A DNA stretch of 54,798 nucleotides from Lysobacterales bacterium (GCA_013042915.1 JABDPF010000050.1:1-54798); one strand, 5' to 3'. Positions 26,868 through 40,920 are shown, counted from the first letter of the stretch. A program made the numbers and translations. Notes: a model not told the origin generated them from the sequence alone.

Positions 26868-29800
26868 TTGGCATCTTCCACTGCTGGCTCCTCGGCGGCC
26901 TGGCCCAGGGCCCGGACCGCTACGGATAGGGTAGCGAAGTCCATCTCACCCTGGTTTTTCATCCGTGTGAGCATTGTACGTAGTTCATGGACCCGGGCGC
27001 CATGGGCATCCAACCAGGCACCGACCGGGTTTTTCTTGCGCCCGTGAGCAACCAGAACCTGCTGAACCAGCAGATTGTGGTTGTGCAGCAACTCATCGCG
27101 CAGGCTGGCCCGCGACATGGCGTGCCACGGTCCCTTGACCTCGAGCGCCTCGATATGGCGCCTGATCCAGTCCAGTTCTACTTGCTTACCCAGGGCGAAG
27201 GTAATGCGGGCCACCCGTTCGACGTCGGTGCGGCGTCGCGCCGCGGTCTCGACGACGTCGAGCGCCGGGAACAAATGCCGCAGCAAAGCCACGCGTGCCG
27301 CCAGTTTTCGGCTGAATCCGCCCTCGACGAATCGCTCGGCGCAGGCCTTCAGGTCAGCGCGGGCCTCCTCGTCCAGGTTGTCGCGAACGGTTTTTTCCAT
27401 TGCCCGCACGCCGGGCGCCAGGCGACGCACCCTGCGACCTATGTCGAGTTCACGCCCTGGCAGGTTGAGTAGCCAACGGCCCGACTGGCGCAGCAGTTCC
27501 CACATGGTCAACAAGGCCTCGACCTGGAGCGCACTGTCGACGCGGTTGTCGAGGCGCTCTACCGCGCGCCAGAAATCACGCGCGGCGAACACTTCCCGGG
27601 CGATGGTGTAGGCGCGTGCGACCTCACCGGAATCGGCCCCGGTGTCCTCCTTCATGCGCATTACGAACGAGGCGCCCATGCGGTTGACCAGGGAGTTGGT
27701 GACCTGGGTGGCGATGATTTCACGTTTCAGGCGATGACTCTTCACGTAAGGCGCGTACTGTTCCCGGATCGGTTCTGGAAAGTAGTCGACCGCCTCGTCG
27801 GAAAGCCAGGCGTCCTCCGGAACATCGGAATCCAGCAACTGCTGGTAGAGCGTGATCTTGCTGTAAGAAAGGAGCACCGCCAATTCGGGGCGGGTCATTC
27901 CCTCGCCGCGTTCGCGTCGCTCGGCCAATTCCTCTTCACTGGGAAGATACTCCAGCCCACGGTCTAACTGGCCGAGGTCTTCGAGCACATTGATGAAGTG
28001 GCCAAGCGTGCCCATCCTGACCGGGGAGAACGCCTTCATCACGGAGATAGCCTGGGTCTGAAGATAGGTGTTACGCAACACCTGGCCTGCGACCTCGTCG
28101 CTCATGTCCGCCAGCAGCGCCTTGCGCGCCTTGGAATCGAGCTTGCCGTCCTCCCTGACCTGGTTGAGCAGGATCTTGATATTTACTTCGTGGTCAGAGG
28201 TGTCGACACCGGCCGAATTGTCAATGAAATCCGTGTTTACCCGGCCGCCGTTCTGAGCGTACTCGATGCGACCGAGCTGCGTCATGCCGAGATTGCCGCC
28301 TTCGCCCACCGACTTGCAGCGCAATTCCCTGCCGTCCACGCGCACCGCGTTGTTCGAAAGATCGCCGACGTCCGCATGGCTCTCGGTGCTGGCCTTGACA
28401 TAGGTCCCGATGCCGCCGTTCCACAACAGATCCACCTCGGACGTGAGCAAGGCCTTGATCAAATCGTTGGGCGCGATCTCCTGGGCCTCGATGCCTAGCC
28501 ACTGCGCGACCTCCCGGCTTACCGGAACGGTCTTCTCGTTGCGGGAGAACACGCCGCCACCTCGGGAAATCAGGCCGCGGTCGTAGTCCATCCAGCTGGA
28601 GCGCGGCTTGCGGAACAGTCGGCGCCGCTCGGCGTAGGAGGTCTTTTCGTCCGGGTTCGGATCGAGAAAAATATGTACGTGGTTGAACGCCGCCTTCAGA
28701 CGGATATGTCGCGACAGCAGCATGCCGTTGCCGAACACATCGCCGCTCATGTCGCCGATGCCGACCACCGTGAACGCTTCCTTTTGCGTGTTGACACCCA
28801 TCTCGCGGAAATGGCGCTTGACCGCCTCCCAGGCGCCGCGCGCGGTGATCCCCATCGCCTTGTGGTCGTAACCGACGGACCCACCCGACGCGAACGCATC
28901 GCCCAGCCAGTGGCCGTGTTTGGCCGCCACCGCGTTGGCGGTATCGGAGAAGGTGGCCGTGCCCTTGTCCGCAGCCACGACCAGGTAGGGATCGTCGCCG
29001 TCACGCCGCACGACGGCGTCTGGCGGCAGCACTATTTCTTTATCCAGATTATCGGTAATATCAAGCAACGCATTGATAAACTTCGTATAACAGTAAACTC
29101 CTTCTTCAAAAAACGCCTCGCGGCCGCCCACTTTCGGGGGCTGCTTCACGACGAAGCCTCCCTTGGCGCCGACCGGAACGATCATCGTGTTCTTGACGTT
29201 CTGCGCTTTCATCAGGCCGAGCACCTCGGTGCGGAAATCCTCGCGCCGGTCCGACCAGCGAAGACCACCCCTTGCGATCATGCCGCCACGCAGATGGACT
29301 CCTTCGAACCGGGGTGAGTACACCCAGATTTCGCGGAACGGTCGTGGGCGCGGCAATTCGGGCAACGCAGCAGATTCGATTTTAAAGGCGATGTACTCAC
29401 GCGGCTCGCCTTCCTCTGATCGCTGGAAGTAGCTCGTGCGCAGCGTGGCGTCGATGACCTCGTAAAATGCGAACAGGATTCGATCCTCGTCCAGGCTGGC
29501 GACGAATTGCAGTCCGCGTTCGAACAGGTTTCGAGCGGCCTCTGTCTGCCCTGCCCGCCGTCCCGTGCGCGCCCTGATGAATTCGTCGAGGTAATCACCC
29601 AGCGCGGGATCAGACTGGCACTCGTTCTCGAAAATCGGGCGAAGCAAGCTTTCCAGGTCTTGCCGGGCCCGCTTTCGATCGCCCTGGCTCTCGTCATCGC
29701 GACCCGGATCGAACAGCGCCTCGAACAGTTCAACAAGGATCCTCGACAGGCCCGGATGGCGCGTCATCGAATCCGCCATGTAGGTAGCGGAAAAGGGGAT

Positions 29801-31831
29801 GTTGGCCTGCTGCAGGAACTTTGCATAAGCACGAAGCACCGCAACCTGCCGCCAACTCATCTGAGAGTTCAGCACCAGGCGGTTGAAACCGTCGTTCTCC
29901 GCCTCACCCTCGAGCGTGCGGCGGAAGGCGTCTTGGAAGCGCTCTCGAACGACTTCGGATTCGATTTCACCGCCCTGGGCGGGCTGCATGTCGAAATCCT
30001 GTATCCAGACCGACTGGTCCTTCGAGAGCTTCAGTTCGTAGGGCCTCTCGTTGACCAGGTGCAGGCCCAGGTTCTCCAGAACCGGGAGGACGTCATAGAG
30101 AGGGACCGGCCGCCCGGCCCGGAACAGCTTGAATCGAATGATACCGCCGCGTGGCTCGCGCGGCCGGTACAGGCTCATCCTCAAGGCCTCACCGCCTGCG
30201 ACGGCACTTACATTGGCCACGTCGAACGCAGCCACCCAGGGTGCAACGTCTTCCTTGTACGCTTCGGGGAAGGCGTCGCCAAATTGCTCGAGCCACTCTC
30301 GCCCGGTCTCCTCACCGAAGCGCTCGGCCAGGGTGGCGCCGAGTTCATCGGTCCAGGATCGGACGGCGGCGGCAATTTCCTCTTCCAGCGCGGAAACGTC
30401 GAATTCGATCGCTTCGCCCAACCGGGGCCTGATGAGCACCTGCAGTCTCGCCAGGCTGGATTCCGCGACCCGGACGTTGTAATCGATCCGCTCGGCCTTC
30501 AGTGCCTTGGCGAGGATGCCCTGTATCTTTTCCCGATTTTCGGTGTTGAAGCGCTCCCTGGGGAGGTACGCCAGGCAAGAGTAGAAGCGGCCGTAACGCT
30601 CTTTGCGAATGAACAGCCGCACCAGTTTTCGTTCCTGCAGGTTGAGAACACCCTCGGCTATTTCACGCAGTTGAGGCGTGCTGGCCTGGTAGAGGTCGTC
30701 GCGCGGCAGGGTCTGCAGGATGTGCATCATCGATTTGTAATCGTGGCTGTCTTGCACCAGGCCGGAAGCATCCATGATGTTGCGGGCCCTAACGCGCACC
30801 ATCGGGGTCGACATCACCCCCTGCGTGTAAGCGCGCGAAGTGAACAGCCCGAGGATCCGGCGTTCCCCTGTCGTGCGCCCCTGATCGTCGATTTTAAGCA
30901 CGCCGATATAGTCCATGTAACCGGGGCGGTGCACCGTGGACCGGGTATTGGTCTTGGTGACGATCACCGGCCGTTTCTGGCTGCGCCTGCGCGCGGCCGG
31001 TGCCAGGCTGTCCAGGGTGCGAACGTCGGGTGACTTGCTTTCGTCCCGAAGGATGCCCAGCCCGCTTCCGCGAACGCGTCGGACCGTGGTCGACGATCCC
31101 TCACCGACGAGTTCGTAGTCACGAATACCCAGCAGCACGAAGTGATCTTCCAGTAGCCAGTGCACGAACCGTTGACACTCCTCCATCCACTCGGCATCAA
31201 CCCCGGGCGCCCATTCCGGCATCGCCACCACGGTCTCGGCCACGGTCTGCTCCATGGCTTTCCAATCGGCGACAACCCGGTGCACGCCGTCCATCGCGTC
31301 CGCCAGGCGGTCGCGGATCTTCGTCAGCTCGGAATCCCCCACTCGACTGTCAAGGTGCAACTGCATGACGGATTCGGGCTGACCCTTTTCGGAGTTTGCC
31401 GGGTAGATGCGCGTTATCTGCCCCGCATCGTCACGTTCGACGCGGATCAGCGGATGGACTACCTGCTCGATGCCCATGCCGAGCTCCGACAGCGCAAGTA
31501 CTGCCGAATCCACCAGGAACGGCTTGTCGTCATTGACCAGCTCCGCGACGCTACGCCCCCCGTCCCAGCCGTGTTCGTCAAGCGAAGGGTTGAAGACCCG
31601 AACCGAAAGCTGTCCGGGCTGGCGATGGCGCATGAAGGCCGTTTGCCCCGCCAGCAACGCTGCCAGGTGTTCGGGCGAACTGTCAGCGAGCTCCTGGTAG
31701 GGAACACGGTCGAAAACCTGCTCGACGAAGGCTTTGAAAACCGCCGCCTGACGTTTGCCGAGGCGTGTCTGAAAACGTGACCAGATCTGCTGGACGAGGT
31801 CTGTCTTCCGTGCGTCGTTTGCCGTTTTCAT
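26864..31831 (-). CDS. gdhB: NAD-specific glutamate dehydrogenase, large (about 180 kDa) type
   Basis: The 1655-residue enzyme oxidatively deaminates glutamate to 2-oxoglutarate and ammonia with NAD. Length and sequence fit the large GDH-180 class found in Pseudomonas and other proteobacteria. The long N-terminal half, expected to be ACT-like and regulatory, is followed by the central catalytic core with RGGLRWSDRREDFRTEVLGLMKAQ, VPVGAKGGFV and GIGDMSGDVFGNGMLLS, and then the C-terminal helical domain. It starts the minus-strand cluster gdhB-nadK-phosphatase-kinase-peptidase, with four-base overlap to nadK. A TATAAT element lies about 45 bases upstream of the ATG. Confidence 0.95.
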   Translation of the reverse strand: MKTANDARKTDLVQQIWSRFQTRLGKRQAAVFKAFVEQVFDRVPYQELADSSPEHLAALLAGQTAFMRHRQPGQLSVRVFNPSLDEHGWDGGRSVAELVNDDKPFLVDSAVLALSELGMGIEQVVHPLIRVERDDAGQITRIYPANSEKGQPESVMQLHLDSRVGDSELTKIRDRLADAMDGVHRVVADWKAMEQTVAETVVAMPEWAPGVDAEWMEECQRFVHWLLEDHFVLLGIRDYELVGEGSSTTVRRVRGSGLGILRDESKSPDVRTLDSLAPAARRRSQKRPVIVTKTNTRSTVHRPGYMDYIGVLKIDDQGRTTGERRILGLFTSRAYTQGVMSTPMVRVRARNIMDASGLVQDSHDYKSMMHILQTLPRDDLYQASTPQLREIAEGVLNLQERKLVRLFIRKERYGRFYSCLAYLPRERFNTENREKIQGILAKALKAERIDYNVRVAESSLARLQVLIRPRLGEAIEFDVSALEEEIAAAVRSWTDELGATLAERFGEETGREWLEQFGDAFPEAYKEDVAPWVAAFDVANVSAVAGGEALRMSLYRPREPRGGIIRFKLFRAGRPVPLYDVLPVLENLGLHLVNERPYELKLSKDQSVWIQDFDMQPAQGGEIESEVVRERFQDAFRRTLEGEAENDGFNRLVLNSQMSWRQVAVLRAYAKFLQQANIPFSATYMADSMTRHPGLSRILVELFEALFDPGRDDESQGDRKRARQDLESLLRPIFENECQSDPALGDYLDEFIRARTGRRAGQTEAARNLFERGLQFVASLDEDRILFAFYEVIDATLRTSYFQRSEEGEPREYIAFKIESAALPELPRPRPFREIWVYSPRFEGVHLRGGMIARGGLRWSDRREDFRTEVLGLMKAQNVKNTMIVPVGAKGGFVVKQPPKVGGREAFFEEGVYCYTKFINALLDITDNLDKEIVLPPDAVVRRDGDDPYLVVAADKGTATFSDTANAVAAKHGHWLGDAFASGGSVGYDHKAMGITARGAWEAVKRHFREMGVNTQKEAFTVVGIGDMSGDVFGNGMLLSRHIRLKAAFNHVHIFLDPNPDEKTSYAERRRLFRKPRSSWMDYDRGLISRGGGVFSRNEKTVPVSREVAQWLGIEAQEIAPNDLIKALLTSEVDLLWNGGIGTYVKASTESHADVGDLSNNAVRVDGRELRCKSVGEGGNLGMTQLGRIEYAQNGGRVNTDFIDNSAGVDTSDHEVNIKILLNQVREDGKLDSKARKALLADMSDEVAGQVLRNTYLQTQAISVMKAFSPVRMGTLGHFINVLEDLGQLDRGLEYLPSEEELAERRERGEGMTRPELAVLLSYSKITLYQQLLDSDVPEDAWLSDEAVDYFPEPIREQYAPYVKSHRLKREIIATQVTNSLVNRMGASFVMRMKEDTGADSGEVARAYTIAREVFAARDFWRAVERLDNRVDSALQVEALLTMWELLRQSGRWLLNLPGRELDIGRRVRRLAPGVRAMEKTVRDNLDEEARADLKACAERFVEGGFSRKLAARVALLRHLFPALDVVETAARRRTDVERVARITFALGKQVELDWIRRHIEALEVKGPWHAMSRASLRDELLHNHNLLVQQVLVAHGRKKNPVGAWLDAHGARVHELRTMLTRMKNQGEMDFATLSVAVRALGQAAEEPAVEDAK

Positions 31832-31875
31832 TATGGTGTACCCACCCGCTTTGCCTGTAAGATGACCGGGAACGA

Positions 31876-31903
31876 ATTATAGCCGCGAACGGGAATTTAT
31901 TCC
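31876..31903 (-). promoter_or_regulatory. Putative gdhB promoter region
   Basis: On the minus strand a perfect TATAAT (31881-31876) lies about 45 bases before the gdhB ATG. No convincing -35 is seen at the right distance. Instead a near-palindrome GGAATAAATTCC (31892-31903) covers that position, which could be an activator or repressor site. The strand assignment follows from the gdhB start; the ArsR-like gene uses a different element downstream. Confidence 0.4.
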
Positions 31904-31942
31904 TTTCGCAGCCTCCCATGAGACCGCCGAGCGCCGCGTTTC

Positions 31943-31996
31943 TTGACCGGCACGGGCTCAGGCGATAAGCTTTACGTATCTCTTGATCAAGATATA
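31943..31996 (+). promoter_or_regulatory. Promoter and palindromic operator of the ArsR-methyltransferase gene
   Basis: TTGACC (31943-31948) and TAAGCT (31966-31971) are 17 bases apart, predicting a start near 31978. TCTTGATCAAGA at 31981-31992 is a perfect 12-base palindrome, extended imperfectly to 31977-31996, and is followed by ATAAAGATATG. A palindrome covering the start site of a gene for an ArsR-family protein suggests autorepression, and because metH is downstream the site may control both genes. Confidence 0.55.
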
Positions 31997-32025
31997 AAGA
32001 TATGTCCCCTGATTCCGGCGGTACG

Positions 32026-32961
32026 ATGGACCTGCAGGCCGCGACCCAGCACCTGCGCCTGCTTTCCGACCCCACTCGCGTTCGGCTATTGCTGCTGCTG
32101 GACCGTGAAGAATTCAGCGTGGCCGAGTTGGCCGCAATCACGCAACTCGCCCAACCGCGCGTCTCAACACACCTCGCCCGCCTCAAAGAGGCCGGGCTGG
32201 TCGCCGATCGCCGCGACGGGGTGTTTGTGTATTATCGAATCGCTCGGCAGGATGCCGACGGTGCACTCGCTTCGTTGTGGCGACTGTTGCGGAAAAACAC
32301 GCAAGACCCCCTCGTGCAGCAGGACCTGGACCGGGTGCTGCAGGTGCTCAATCGGCGCAGCGGCAAAGGCACCTGGGCCGACAGCGTGGCTGGCGTGATG
32401 GAACGACACTATTCACCGGGGCGGACCTGGGAGGCCACGGCACGCGGCATGGTGCATCTGATTGACCCGGGCAGCGTTCTCGACATCGCCTCGGGAGACG
32501 GTGTACTCGCCGAATTGCTCGCGCCGCGGGCTGACAGCATCGTGTGCCTCGACATCAGCCGGCGGGTGGCGGATGCCGGGCGCAAACGCCTGGCCGGCTT
32601 TACCAACGTCAGTTTCGAAGTAGGCGACATGCACCAACTGCCGCTCGAAGACGCGCAGTTCGATACCGTACTGTTGATGCACGCACTGACTTACACCCCG
32701 GATCCCGAACGTGTTTTTGACGAAGTCAACCGGGTATTGAAGCCCGGCGGTCGCCTGTTGGCCGTCACGCTGGAGCAGCACCGCCACGAAAAAGCGGTTG
32801 AGCCCTTCAATCACGTCAATCTGGGATTCAGCCGTCGGCAATTGGAATCGCTGGCCACCAAAGCCGGGCTGGACGTGCTCGCCTGCACCGTTTCCGCCGT
32901 CGAGAAACGCAGCCCCAACTTCTCGGTTTTGGCCATTTCCGCGGTCAAACCGATTCACTGA
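32026..32961 (+). CDS. ArsR-family regulator fused to SAM-dependent methyltransferase (SahR-like)
   Basis: The 311-residue protein joins an N-terminal ArsR winged helix (about 1-75; [31 protein letters not shown]) to a class I methyltransferase domain with the SAM-binding motif VLDIASGDG near 150. This architecture next to metH matches the SahR family, which senses S-adenosylhomocysteine and represses methionine-cycle genes. The ATG at 32026 is preferred because homology begins at [18 protein letters not shown] and GGCGGT precedes it; an ATG eight codons earlier (32002) is possible but follows the operator directly without a Shine-Dalgarno. No metalloid-binding Cys motif is seen. Confidence 0.85.
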   Translation: MDLQAATQHLRLLSDPTRVRLLLLLDREEFSVAELAAITQLAQPRVSTHLARLKEAGLVADRRDGVFVYYRIARQDADGALASLWRLLRKNTQDPLVQQDLDRVLQVLNRRSGKGTWADSVAGVMERHYSPGRTWEATARGMVHLIDPGSVLDIASGDGVLAELLAPRADSIVCLDISRRVADAGRKRLAGFTNVSFEVGDMHQLPLEDAQFDTVLLMHALTYTPDPERVFDEVNRVLKPGGRLLAVTLEQHRHEKAVEPFNHVNLGFSRRQLESLATKAGLDVLACTVSAVEKRSPNFSVLAISAVKPIH

Positions 32962-33014
32962 TACGCCGGCCGGGCACACCACCCGGATCGCAAGCACTGG
33001 AAGCCACTGCAGCC

Positions 33015-36713
<3,699 letters not shown>

Positions 36714-36728
36714 GGCGTATTGGCTCGC

Positions 36729-37277
36729 TTACCAGAGCAGGTCGTCGGGGACAGGGAATTCTGCGTCTTCGGGCTCTTCGCCGACCAGGTCGATGACGTG
36801 TTCGGGGTCGATTTTTACGACTGCCTGGATGTGTTCGGGCGCGAGCACGTGGTAGCCACCGGTAAGGTAAACGAGGCCCAGGCTACCTTCGCCCAGGGCT
36901 TTGTGCTGGTCGGGCGTGACGTACACTTTCCGGATGCGGCCGCGGAACATGAAATTGCGAGCCACCTCCGCATCGTCGCGATTCAGCCGGTTGGGCTTGA
37001 CGATGGCCCGGATGGCCTTGTTGATCTCGCGGCGCTTTCGATCTTCTTCCTGCTTCCGCGCCCGGGCCTGCGCGGCGCTGCGCTTTTCTTCCCGTGCCCG
37101 CAGCGCCCAGGCCTCGTTGAGCGACAGTTCCCGGTCCTTCTTGCCTTGCTGTGAGGAAGCCGAGCGGTTACCGGCTTCGCGGCGCTTCGCCTTGCCGGGG
37201 GGGGTCTTCCTTGCGCCGGCCTTGCGCCCTTTGGCCAACCCCAGCTGGCGAAGCTGGTCCTGAAGTGAATCAGCCAT
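36729..37277 (-). CDS. DUF2058 nucleoid/RNA-associated protein (YaiL-like)
   Basis: The 182-residue protein has a highly basic, coiled N-terminal half (KRREAGNRSASSQQGKKDREL, then REEKRSAAQARARKQEEDRKRRE) and a compact C-terminal part (VYVTPDQHKALGEGSLGLVYLTGGYHVL), the layout of DUF2058/YaiL. The function is not established. The stop lies only 15 bases from the metH stop on the other strand, leaving no room for a normal terminator. The next gene upstream on the same strand encodes UDP-glucose dehydrogenase. Confidence 0.85.
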   Translation of the reverse strand: MADSLQDQLRQLGLAKGRKAGARKTPPGKAKRREAGNRSASSQQGKKDRELSLNEAWALRAREEKRSAAQARARKQEEDRKRREINKAIRAIVKPNRLNRDDAEVARNFMFRGRIRKVYVTPDQHKALGEGSLGLVYLTGGYHVLAPEHIQAVVKIDPEHVIDLVGEEPEDAEFPVPDDLLW

Positions 37278-37283
37278 GGTCGA

Positions 37284-38606
37284 TCAGGGTCTGCCGATTG
37301 AGTAATACGAAAACCCGCGCTTACGCATGACGGCAGGCGGCCAGATATTGCGGGCATCGATCACGACGGCATGGGCCATTTCGCGGGCAAGCCGCTCGAA
37401 ATCGGGCGACCAGTACTGTTTCCACTCGGTCACCAGGACCAGGGCATCGGCATCGGCGGCCGCCTCGTAAGGATCTTCCGCCATGGTGAAACCCGTCCGG
37501 CCGGCAAACCGGCGTCTGGCCTCATCTCCTGCCTCCGGGTCGTGCGCCACGACTCGAGCACCCGCCTGCAAGGCCTCTTCGATCAGGTCAATGCTCGGGG
37601 CTTCGCGCATGTCATCCGTGTCGGGTTTGAACGATAGGCCCCAGACCGCCACGTTTCGCCCCTCCAGTTTGCCGCCGAAGTGACGGGACAGCAAAGAGAA
37701 CGGCACCTTTTTCTGACGCGCGTTCACGGCCTCCACGGCCTGCAGGAGCTCGGCCTCGTAGCCTGCGCTGCGCGCCGTGTGTTCGAGGGCGCGTACGTCC
37801 TTGGGAAAACAGGACCCGCCATAGCCCGGACCCGGGTATATAAACGAGTAACCGATGCGGGGGTCGGAGCCGATCCCTTTTCGAATTTGCTCGATGTCGG
37901 CGCCGACCCTCGCCGCGACATTGGAAAGCTCGTTCATCAGGCTGATCTTGGTTGCCAGCATGGTATTGGCCGCGTACTTCGTCAGCTCCGATGAGCGCAC
38001 GTCCATGCACAAGAGCTTCTCATGGTTGCGGTTGAACGGCGCGTACAGCTCCCGAAGCAGGGATTCGGCTTCCGCGTTGTCCACGCCAATCACGATGCGA
38101 TCCGGCTTCATGAAGTCGCCGATGGCGGCGCCTTCCTTTAGAAACTCCGGGTTGGAAGCCACCGAGAAGGCATGAGAAACACCGCGCAAATCCAGTCGAT
38201 CACGAATCGTGTCGCGGACAGTCTCGCAGGTACCCACGGGAACGGTGGACTTAACCACCACGAGAAGGGGTTTATCGAGGCAATCGCCGACCTCGGCGGC
38301 CACCGCCAGCACGTGGCTGAGGTCGGCCGAGCCGTCTTCTTCCGGCGGCGTACCGACCGCGATGAACAACACCTGGCAATGCGCAACCGCGGCCTTGATA
38401 TCGGTCGAAAACTCGAGCCGCCCCTCGTCCATGTTGCGCCGGATCATCGGCTCGAGGCCGGGTTCGAAAATAGGAACCTCGCCTCTGCGCAAACCGTCCA
38501 CGCGCTGCCGGTCAATGTCCATGCACAGCACGTGGTGGCCGACGTCGGAAAGGCCAGCACCGCTGACCAGTCCGACGTAGCCGCTTCCTACGATAGAAAT
38601 TCGCAT
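37284..38606 (-). CDS. ugd: UDP-glucose 6-dehydrogenase
   Basis: The enzyme oxidises UDP-glucose to UDP-glucuronate with two NAD, supplying precursors for exopolysaccharide or modified LPS. The 440 residues show the N-terminal dinucleotide fold (ISIVGSGYVGLVSG), the central helix and the catalytic Cys266 in GPGYGGSCFPKD, followed by the C-terminal UDP-binding domain (WGLSFKPDTDDMREAPS). The gene stands alone among sugar genes, lying six bases before the DUF2058 gene and 12 bases after the FKBP gene. Confidence 0.95.
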   Translation of the reverse strand: MRISIVGSGYVGLVSGAGLSDVGHHVLCMDIDRQRVDGLRRGEVPIFEPGLEPMIRRNMDEGRLEFSTDIKAAVAHCQVLFIAVGTPPEEDGSADLSHVLAVAAEVGDCLDKPLLVVVKSTVPVGTCETVRDTIRDRLDLRGVSHAFSVASNPEFLKEGAAIGDFMKPDRIVIGVDNAEAESLLRELYAPFNRNHEKLLCMDVRSSELTKYAANTMLATKISLMNELSNVAARVGADIEQIRKGIGSDPRIGYSFIYPGPGYGGSCFPKDVRALEHTARSAGYEAELLQAVEAVNARQKKVPFSLLSRHFGGKLEGRNVAVWGLSFKPDTDDMREAPSIDLIEEALQAGARVVAHDPEAGDEARRRFAGRTGFTMAEDPYEAAADADALVLVTEWKQYWSPDFERLAREMAHAVVIDARNIWPPAVMRKRGFSYYSIGRP

Positions 38607-38618
38607 GGTGCTTGAGCC

Positions 38619-39302
38619 CTACTGGATGCCGAGTAACTCTACCTCGAAAATCAACGTGGCGTTGGGACCGATCGACGGTGGCCCGTTCGGACCGTAAGCC
38701 AGGCTGGATGGGATGAAGAACTTGTACTTGCTGCCGACCGGCATCAATTGCAGGCCCTCGGTCCAACCGGGGATGACCTGGTTCAGACCGAACGTGGCTT
38801 CCTGGTTGCGTGAATAGGAGCTGTCGAATTCCGTGCCGTCAAGCAAGGTGCCGCGGTAATGAACCGTGACCGTGTCGGTAGCTGCCGGCTTCGGGCCCTC
38901 GCCTTGCGACAGCACTTCGTACTGCAAGCCGGAATCGGTGACGCTAACGCCTTCGCGCTGTGCATTTTCCAGCAGGAACTTGTCGCCGTCGGCCGCATTC
39001 TTGGCCGCCACGCCCGCCTGGGCCGCCTCGGCCTCGGCACGCCGAGCCGCGACGTATTCGTTCCGAATGGCTGCGGCTTCTTCCATCGTCAGGGACAGCT
39101 CTCCGCCAGTGTAAGCGGCGCGAAGGGCCTCGGTCAGGCTGTCGATATCGATTTCCGCGCCGCCCTGCTTGAGCTGGTTACCGATTTCCATGCCGAAAAC
39201 GTAGCCCAGTTTCTGCGCTTCGGTTTCGAGATCGGCGGCCAGCGCGGGGCCGGCAAAAATGAGTGCCGCGGCCAGCACGCCTTTCTTGATGGTGTTGCTC
39301 AT
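38619..39302 (-). CDS. FKBP-type peptidyl-prolyl isomerase, exported
   Basis: The 227-residue protein has a signal peptide ([17 protein letters not shown], cleavage near residue 21), an N-terminal helical dimerisation region and a C-terminal FKBP domain ([64 protein letters not shown]). It resembles FkpA/Mip periplasmic foldases. The ATG at 39300-39302 is supported by AAGGAG nine to ten bases upstream; the frame continues 27 codons further but without conservation. The gene is divergent from the symporter gene. Confidence 0.93.
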   Translation of the reverse strand: MSNTIKKGVLAAALIFAGPALAADLETEAQKLGYVFGMEIGNQLKQGGAEIDIDSLTEALRAAYTGGELSLTMEEAAAIRNEYVAARRAEAEAAQAGVAAKNAADGDKFLLENAQREGVSVTDSGLQYEVLSQGEGPKPAATDTVTVHYRGTLLDGTEFDSSYSRNQEATFGLNQVIPGWTEGLQLMPVGSKYKFFIPSSLAYGPNGPPSIGPNATLIFEVELLGIQ

Positions 39303-39510
39303 TGTGTATTGCTCCTTGGTTACGAACGAAACGCAGCCCGTACGGCTGCAATCCTTAATGGTGAACCGGTAATTGTCCTTCAATCGCCTCCGAGTCGCAA
39401 CGAAGACCGAGGGTCACAGCAAGGGACTGACTTCAACCCCGGGTTTTCCGGCTACTCTAGCCCCCAGATTTCGGATACTCTGACCCCGGTTAACTGGGGA
39501 AGGTTCGGTT

Positions 39511-40896
39511 TTGAGCGGCATCGTCATCACGTTGGTGATCTACCAGGTCCTGATGCTGGGCATCGGCTGGTGGGCCAGTCGGCGCAACGCCGACAGCACC
39601 GATTTTTATCTCGGCGGCCGCAACCTGGGCGGCGCGGTCGCGGCGCTCAGCGCATCGGCCAGTTCGTCGTCGGCCTGGAGCCTGCTGGGCGTCAGTGGCG
39701 CCGCATTCGCCTGGGGTCTTCCGGCGCTGTGGCTGATCCCCGCCACGGTGCTCGGTTTCTGCATCAACTGGTACCTGGTCGCCCCCAGGCTCTCCCGGCA
39801 GAGCCGCGACAGCGGCGCGATCACGCTGACCGAGTTCCTTGCAGGACCGCCGGGCGATCCGGCGCGACGAACCATCATGCGCCTGGGTGCCCTGATCATC
39901 CTGTTCTGTTTCACGTTTTACATTGCCGCGCAATTCCAGGCCGCAGGCAAAACGTTCGCCAGCGTGCTGGGCGTCGACCCCATACTGGCCATCGTGATTG
40001 GCGCCGCGGTCGTACTTGTCTATGTCTGGCTCGGAGGGTTTTGGGCGGCGAGCGTGACCGACAGCGTGCAGGGCTTGCTGATGGCGCTCAGCGCCCTGCT
40101 GCTCCCGCTACTCGCCCTGGCGGCAGTCGGGGGGCCGGGCGAGCTGATCGCCTCGCTGTCGACCGGCGCGGACATCAGCTGGACCGGGCAGTCGACGCTT
40201 CCCGCCGCCATTGGGTTCGTGTTCGGCCTGTTCGGTATTGGTCTTGGCTATCCCGGCCAACCCCACGTGGTCAATCGCTTCATGGCGATTCGTGATGCAG
40301 CCGCCCTGAGGCGCGGCCGGCGCATTGCGATTGCCTGGGCCCTGGTGATTTATACCGGGATGGTCACCCTGGGTTGGTGCGGCCGGTTGCTGGTGGCCGA
40401 CCTCGGAGACGGCGAACAGGTGTTGTTCGTTCTCGCCACCCTGTTGTTGCCCGCGCTCGCGGCGGGCGTGATGGTCTCGGCCATCCTGTCCGCCATCATG
40501 TCGACTGCCGACAGCCAGCTGCTGGTGGCGGCCTCGAGTGTCAGCCACGATTGGCGCGACGGTCGTGGCGATGCCCGCGGTGTGACCCAGGCGCGCTGGG
40601 TTGTATTCATCATCGGCCTGCTGGCGATCGCCCTGGCGGTGTTCTTCCCGGACGACATTTTCAGCCGTGTCCTGTTTGCCTGGCAGGCCCTGGCCGCCGC
40701 GTTCGGCCCCCTCCTCGTGGTCACGCTGTGGCGGGGGCGCGTGGCACCGGCCTGGCGTGTCGCCGCGTTGTCCTGCGGATTCGCGTTGACCGTGGTCCTC
40801 AGCTGGACCGTCGAATCTCCCGGAGACTGGATCGAACGATTGCTGCCTCTCCTGGCTGCCCTGCTGCTGTCCTGGCTGGGCGCTCGGAAACATTGA
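39511..40896 (+). CDS. Sodium:solute symporter (SSS/PutP-like)
   Basis: The 461-residue membrane protein has about 12-13 hydrophobic helices. DFYLGGRNLGG near residues 31-41 and the GLPALWLIPATVLGF and STADSQLLVAASS motifs identify the sodium:solute symporter family, closest to proline permease PutP. The substrate (proline or another amino acid) is not certain. The start is TTG at 39511, preceded by GGGGAAGG at 39496-39503; no ATG fits the conserved N-terminus. The ribosome site lies partly in a palindrome, CCCC-G-GTTAAC-T-GGGG (39484-39499). Confidence 0.85.
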   Translation: MSGIVITLVIYQVLMLGIGWWASRRNADSTDFYLGGRNLGGAVAALSASASSSSAWSLLGVSGAAFAWGLPALWLIPATVLGFCINWYLVAPRLSRQSRDSGAITLTEFLAGPPGDPARRTIMRLGALIILFCFTFYIAAQFQAAGKTFASVLGVDPILAIVIGAAVVLVYVWLGGFWAASVTDSVQGLLMALSALLLPLLALAAVGGPGELIASLSTGADISWTGQSTLPAAIGFVFGLFGIGLGYPGQPHVVNRFMAIRDAAALRRGRRIAIAWALVIYTGMVTLGWCGRLLVADLGDGEQVLFVLATLLLPALAAGVMVSAILSAIMSTADSQLLVAASSVSHDWRDGRGDARGVTQARWVVFIIGLLAIALAVFFPDDIFSRVLFAWQALAAAFGPLLVVTLWRGRVAPAWRVAALSCGFALTVVLSWTVESPGDWIERLLPLLAALLLSWLGARKH

Positions 40897-40920
40897 TTTC
40901 ATGTTTTTCGACCCGGACAC

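Noticed and set aside
29035-29110. Locally AT-rich patch inside gdhB
   Set aside because: It encodes a normal, conserved-looking stretch (FFEEGVYCYTKFINALLDI) in frame, so there is no sign of insertion or frameshift.
36714-36728. Terminator between metH and the DUF2058 gene
   Set aside because: Only 15 bases separate the two stop codons and no stem with a T-run is present there.
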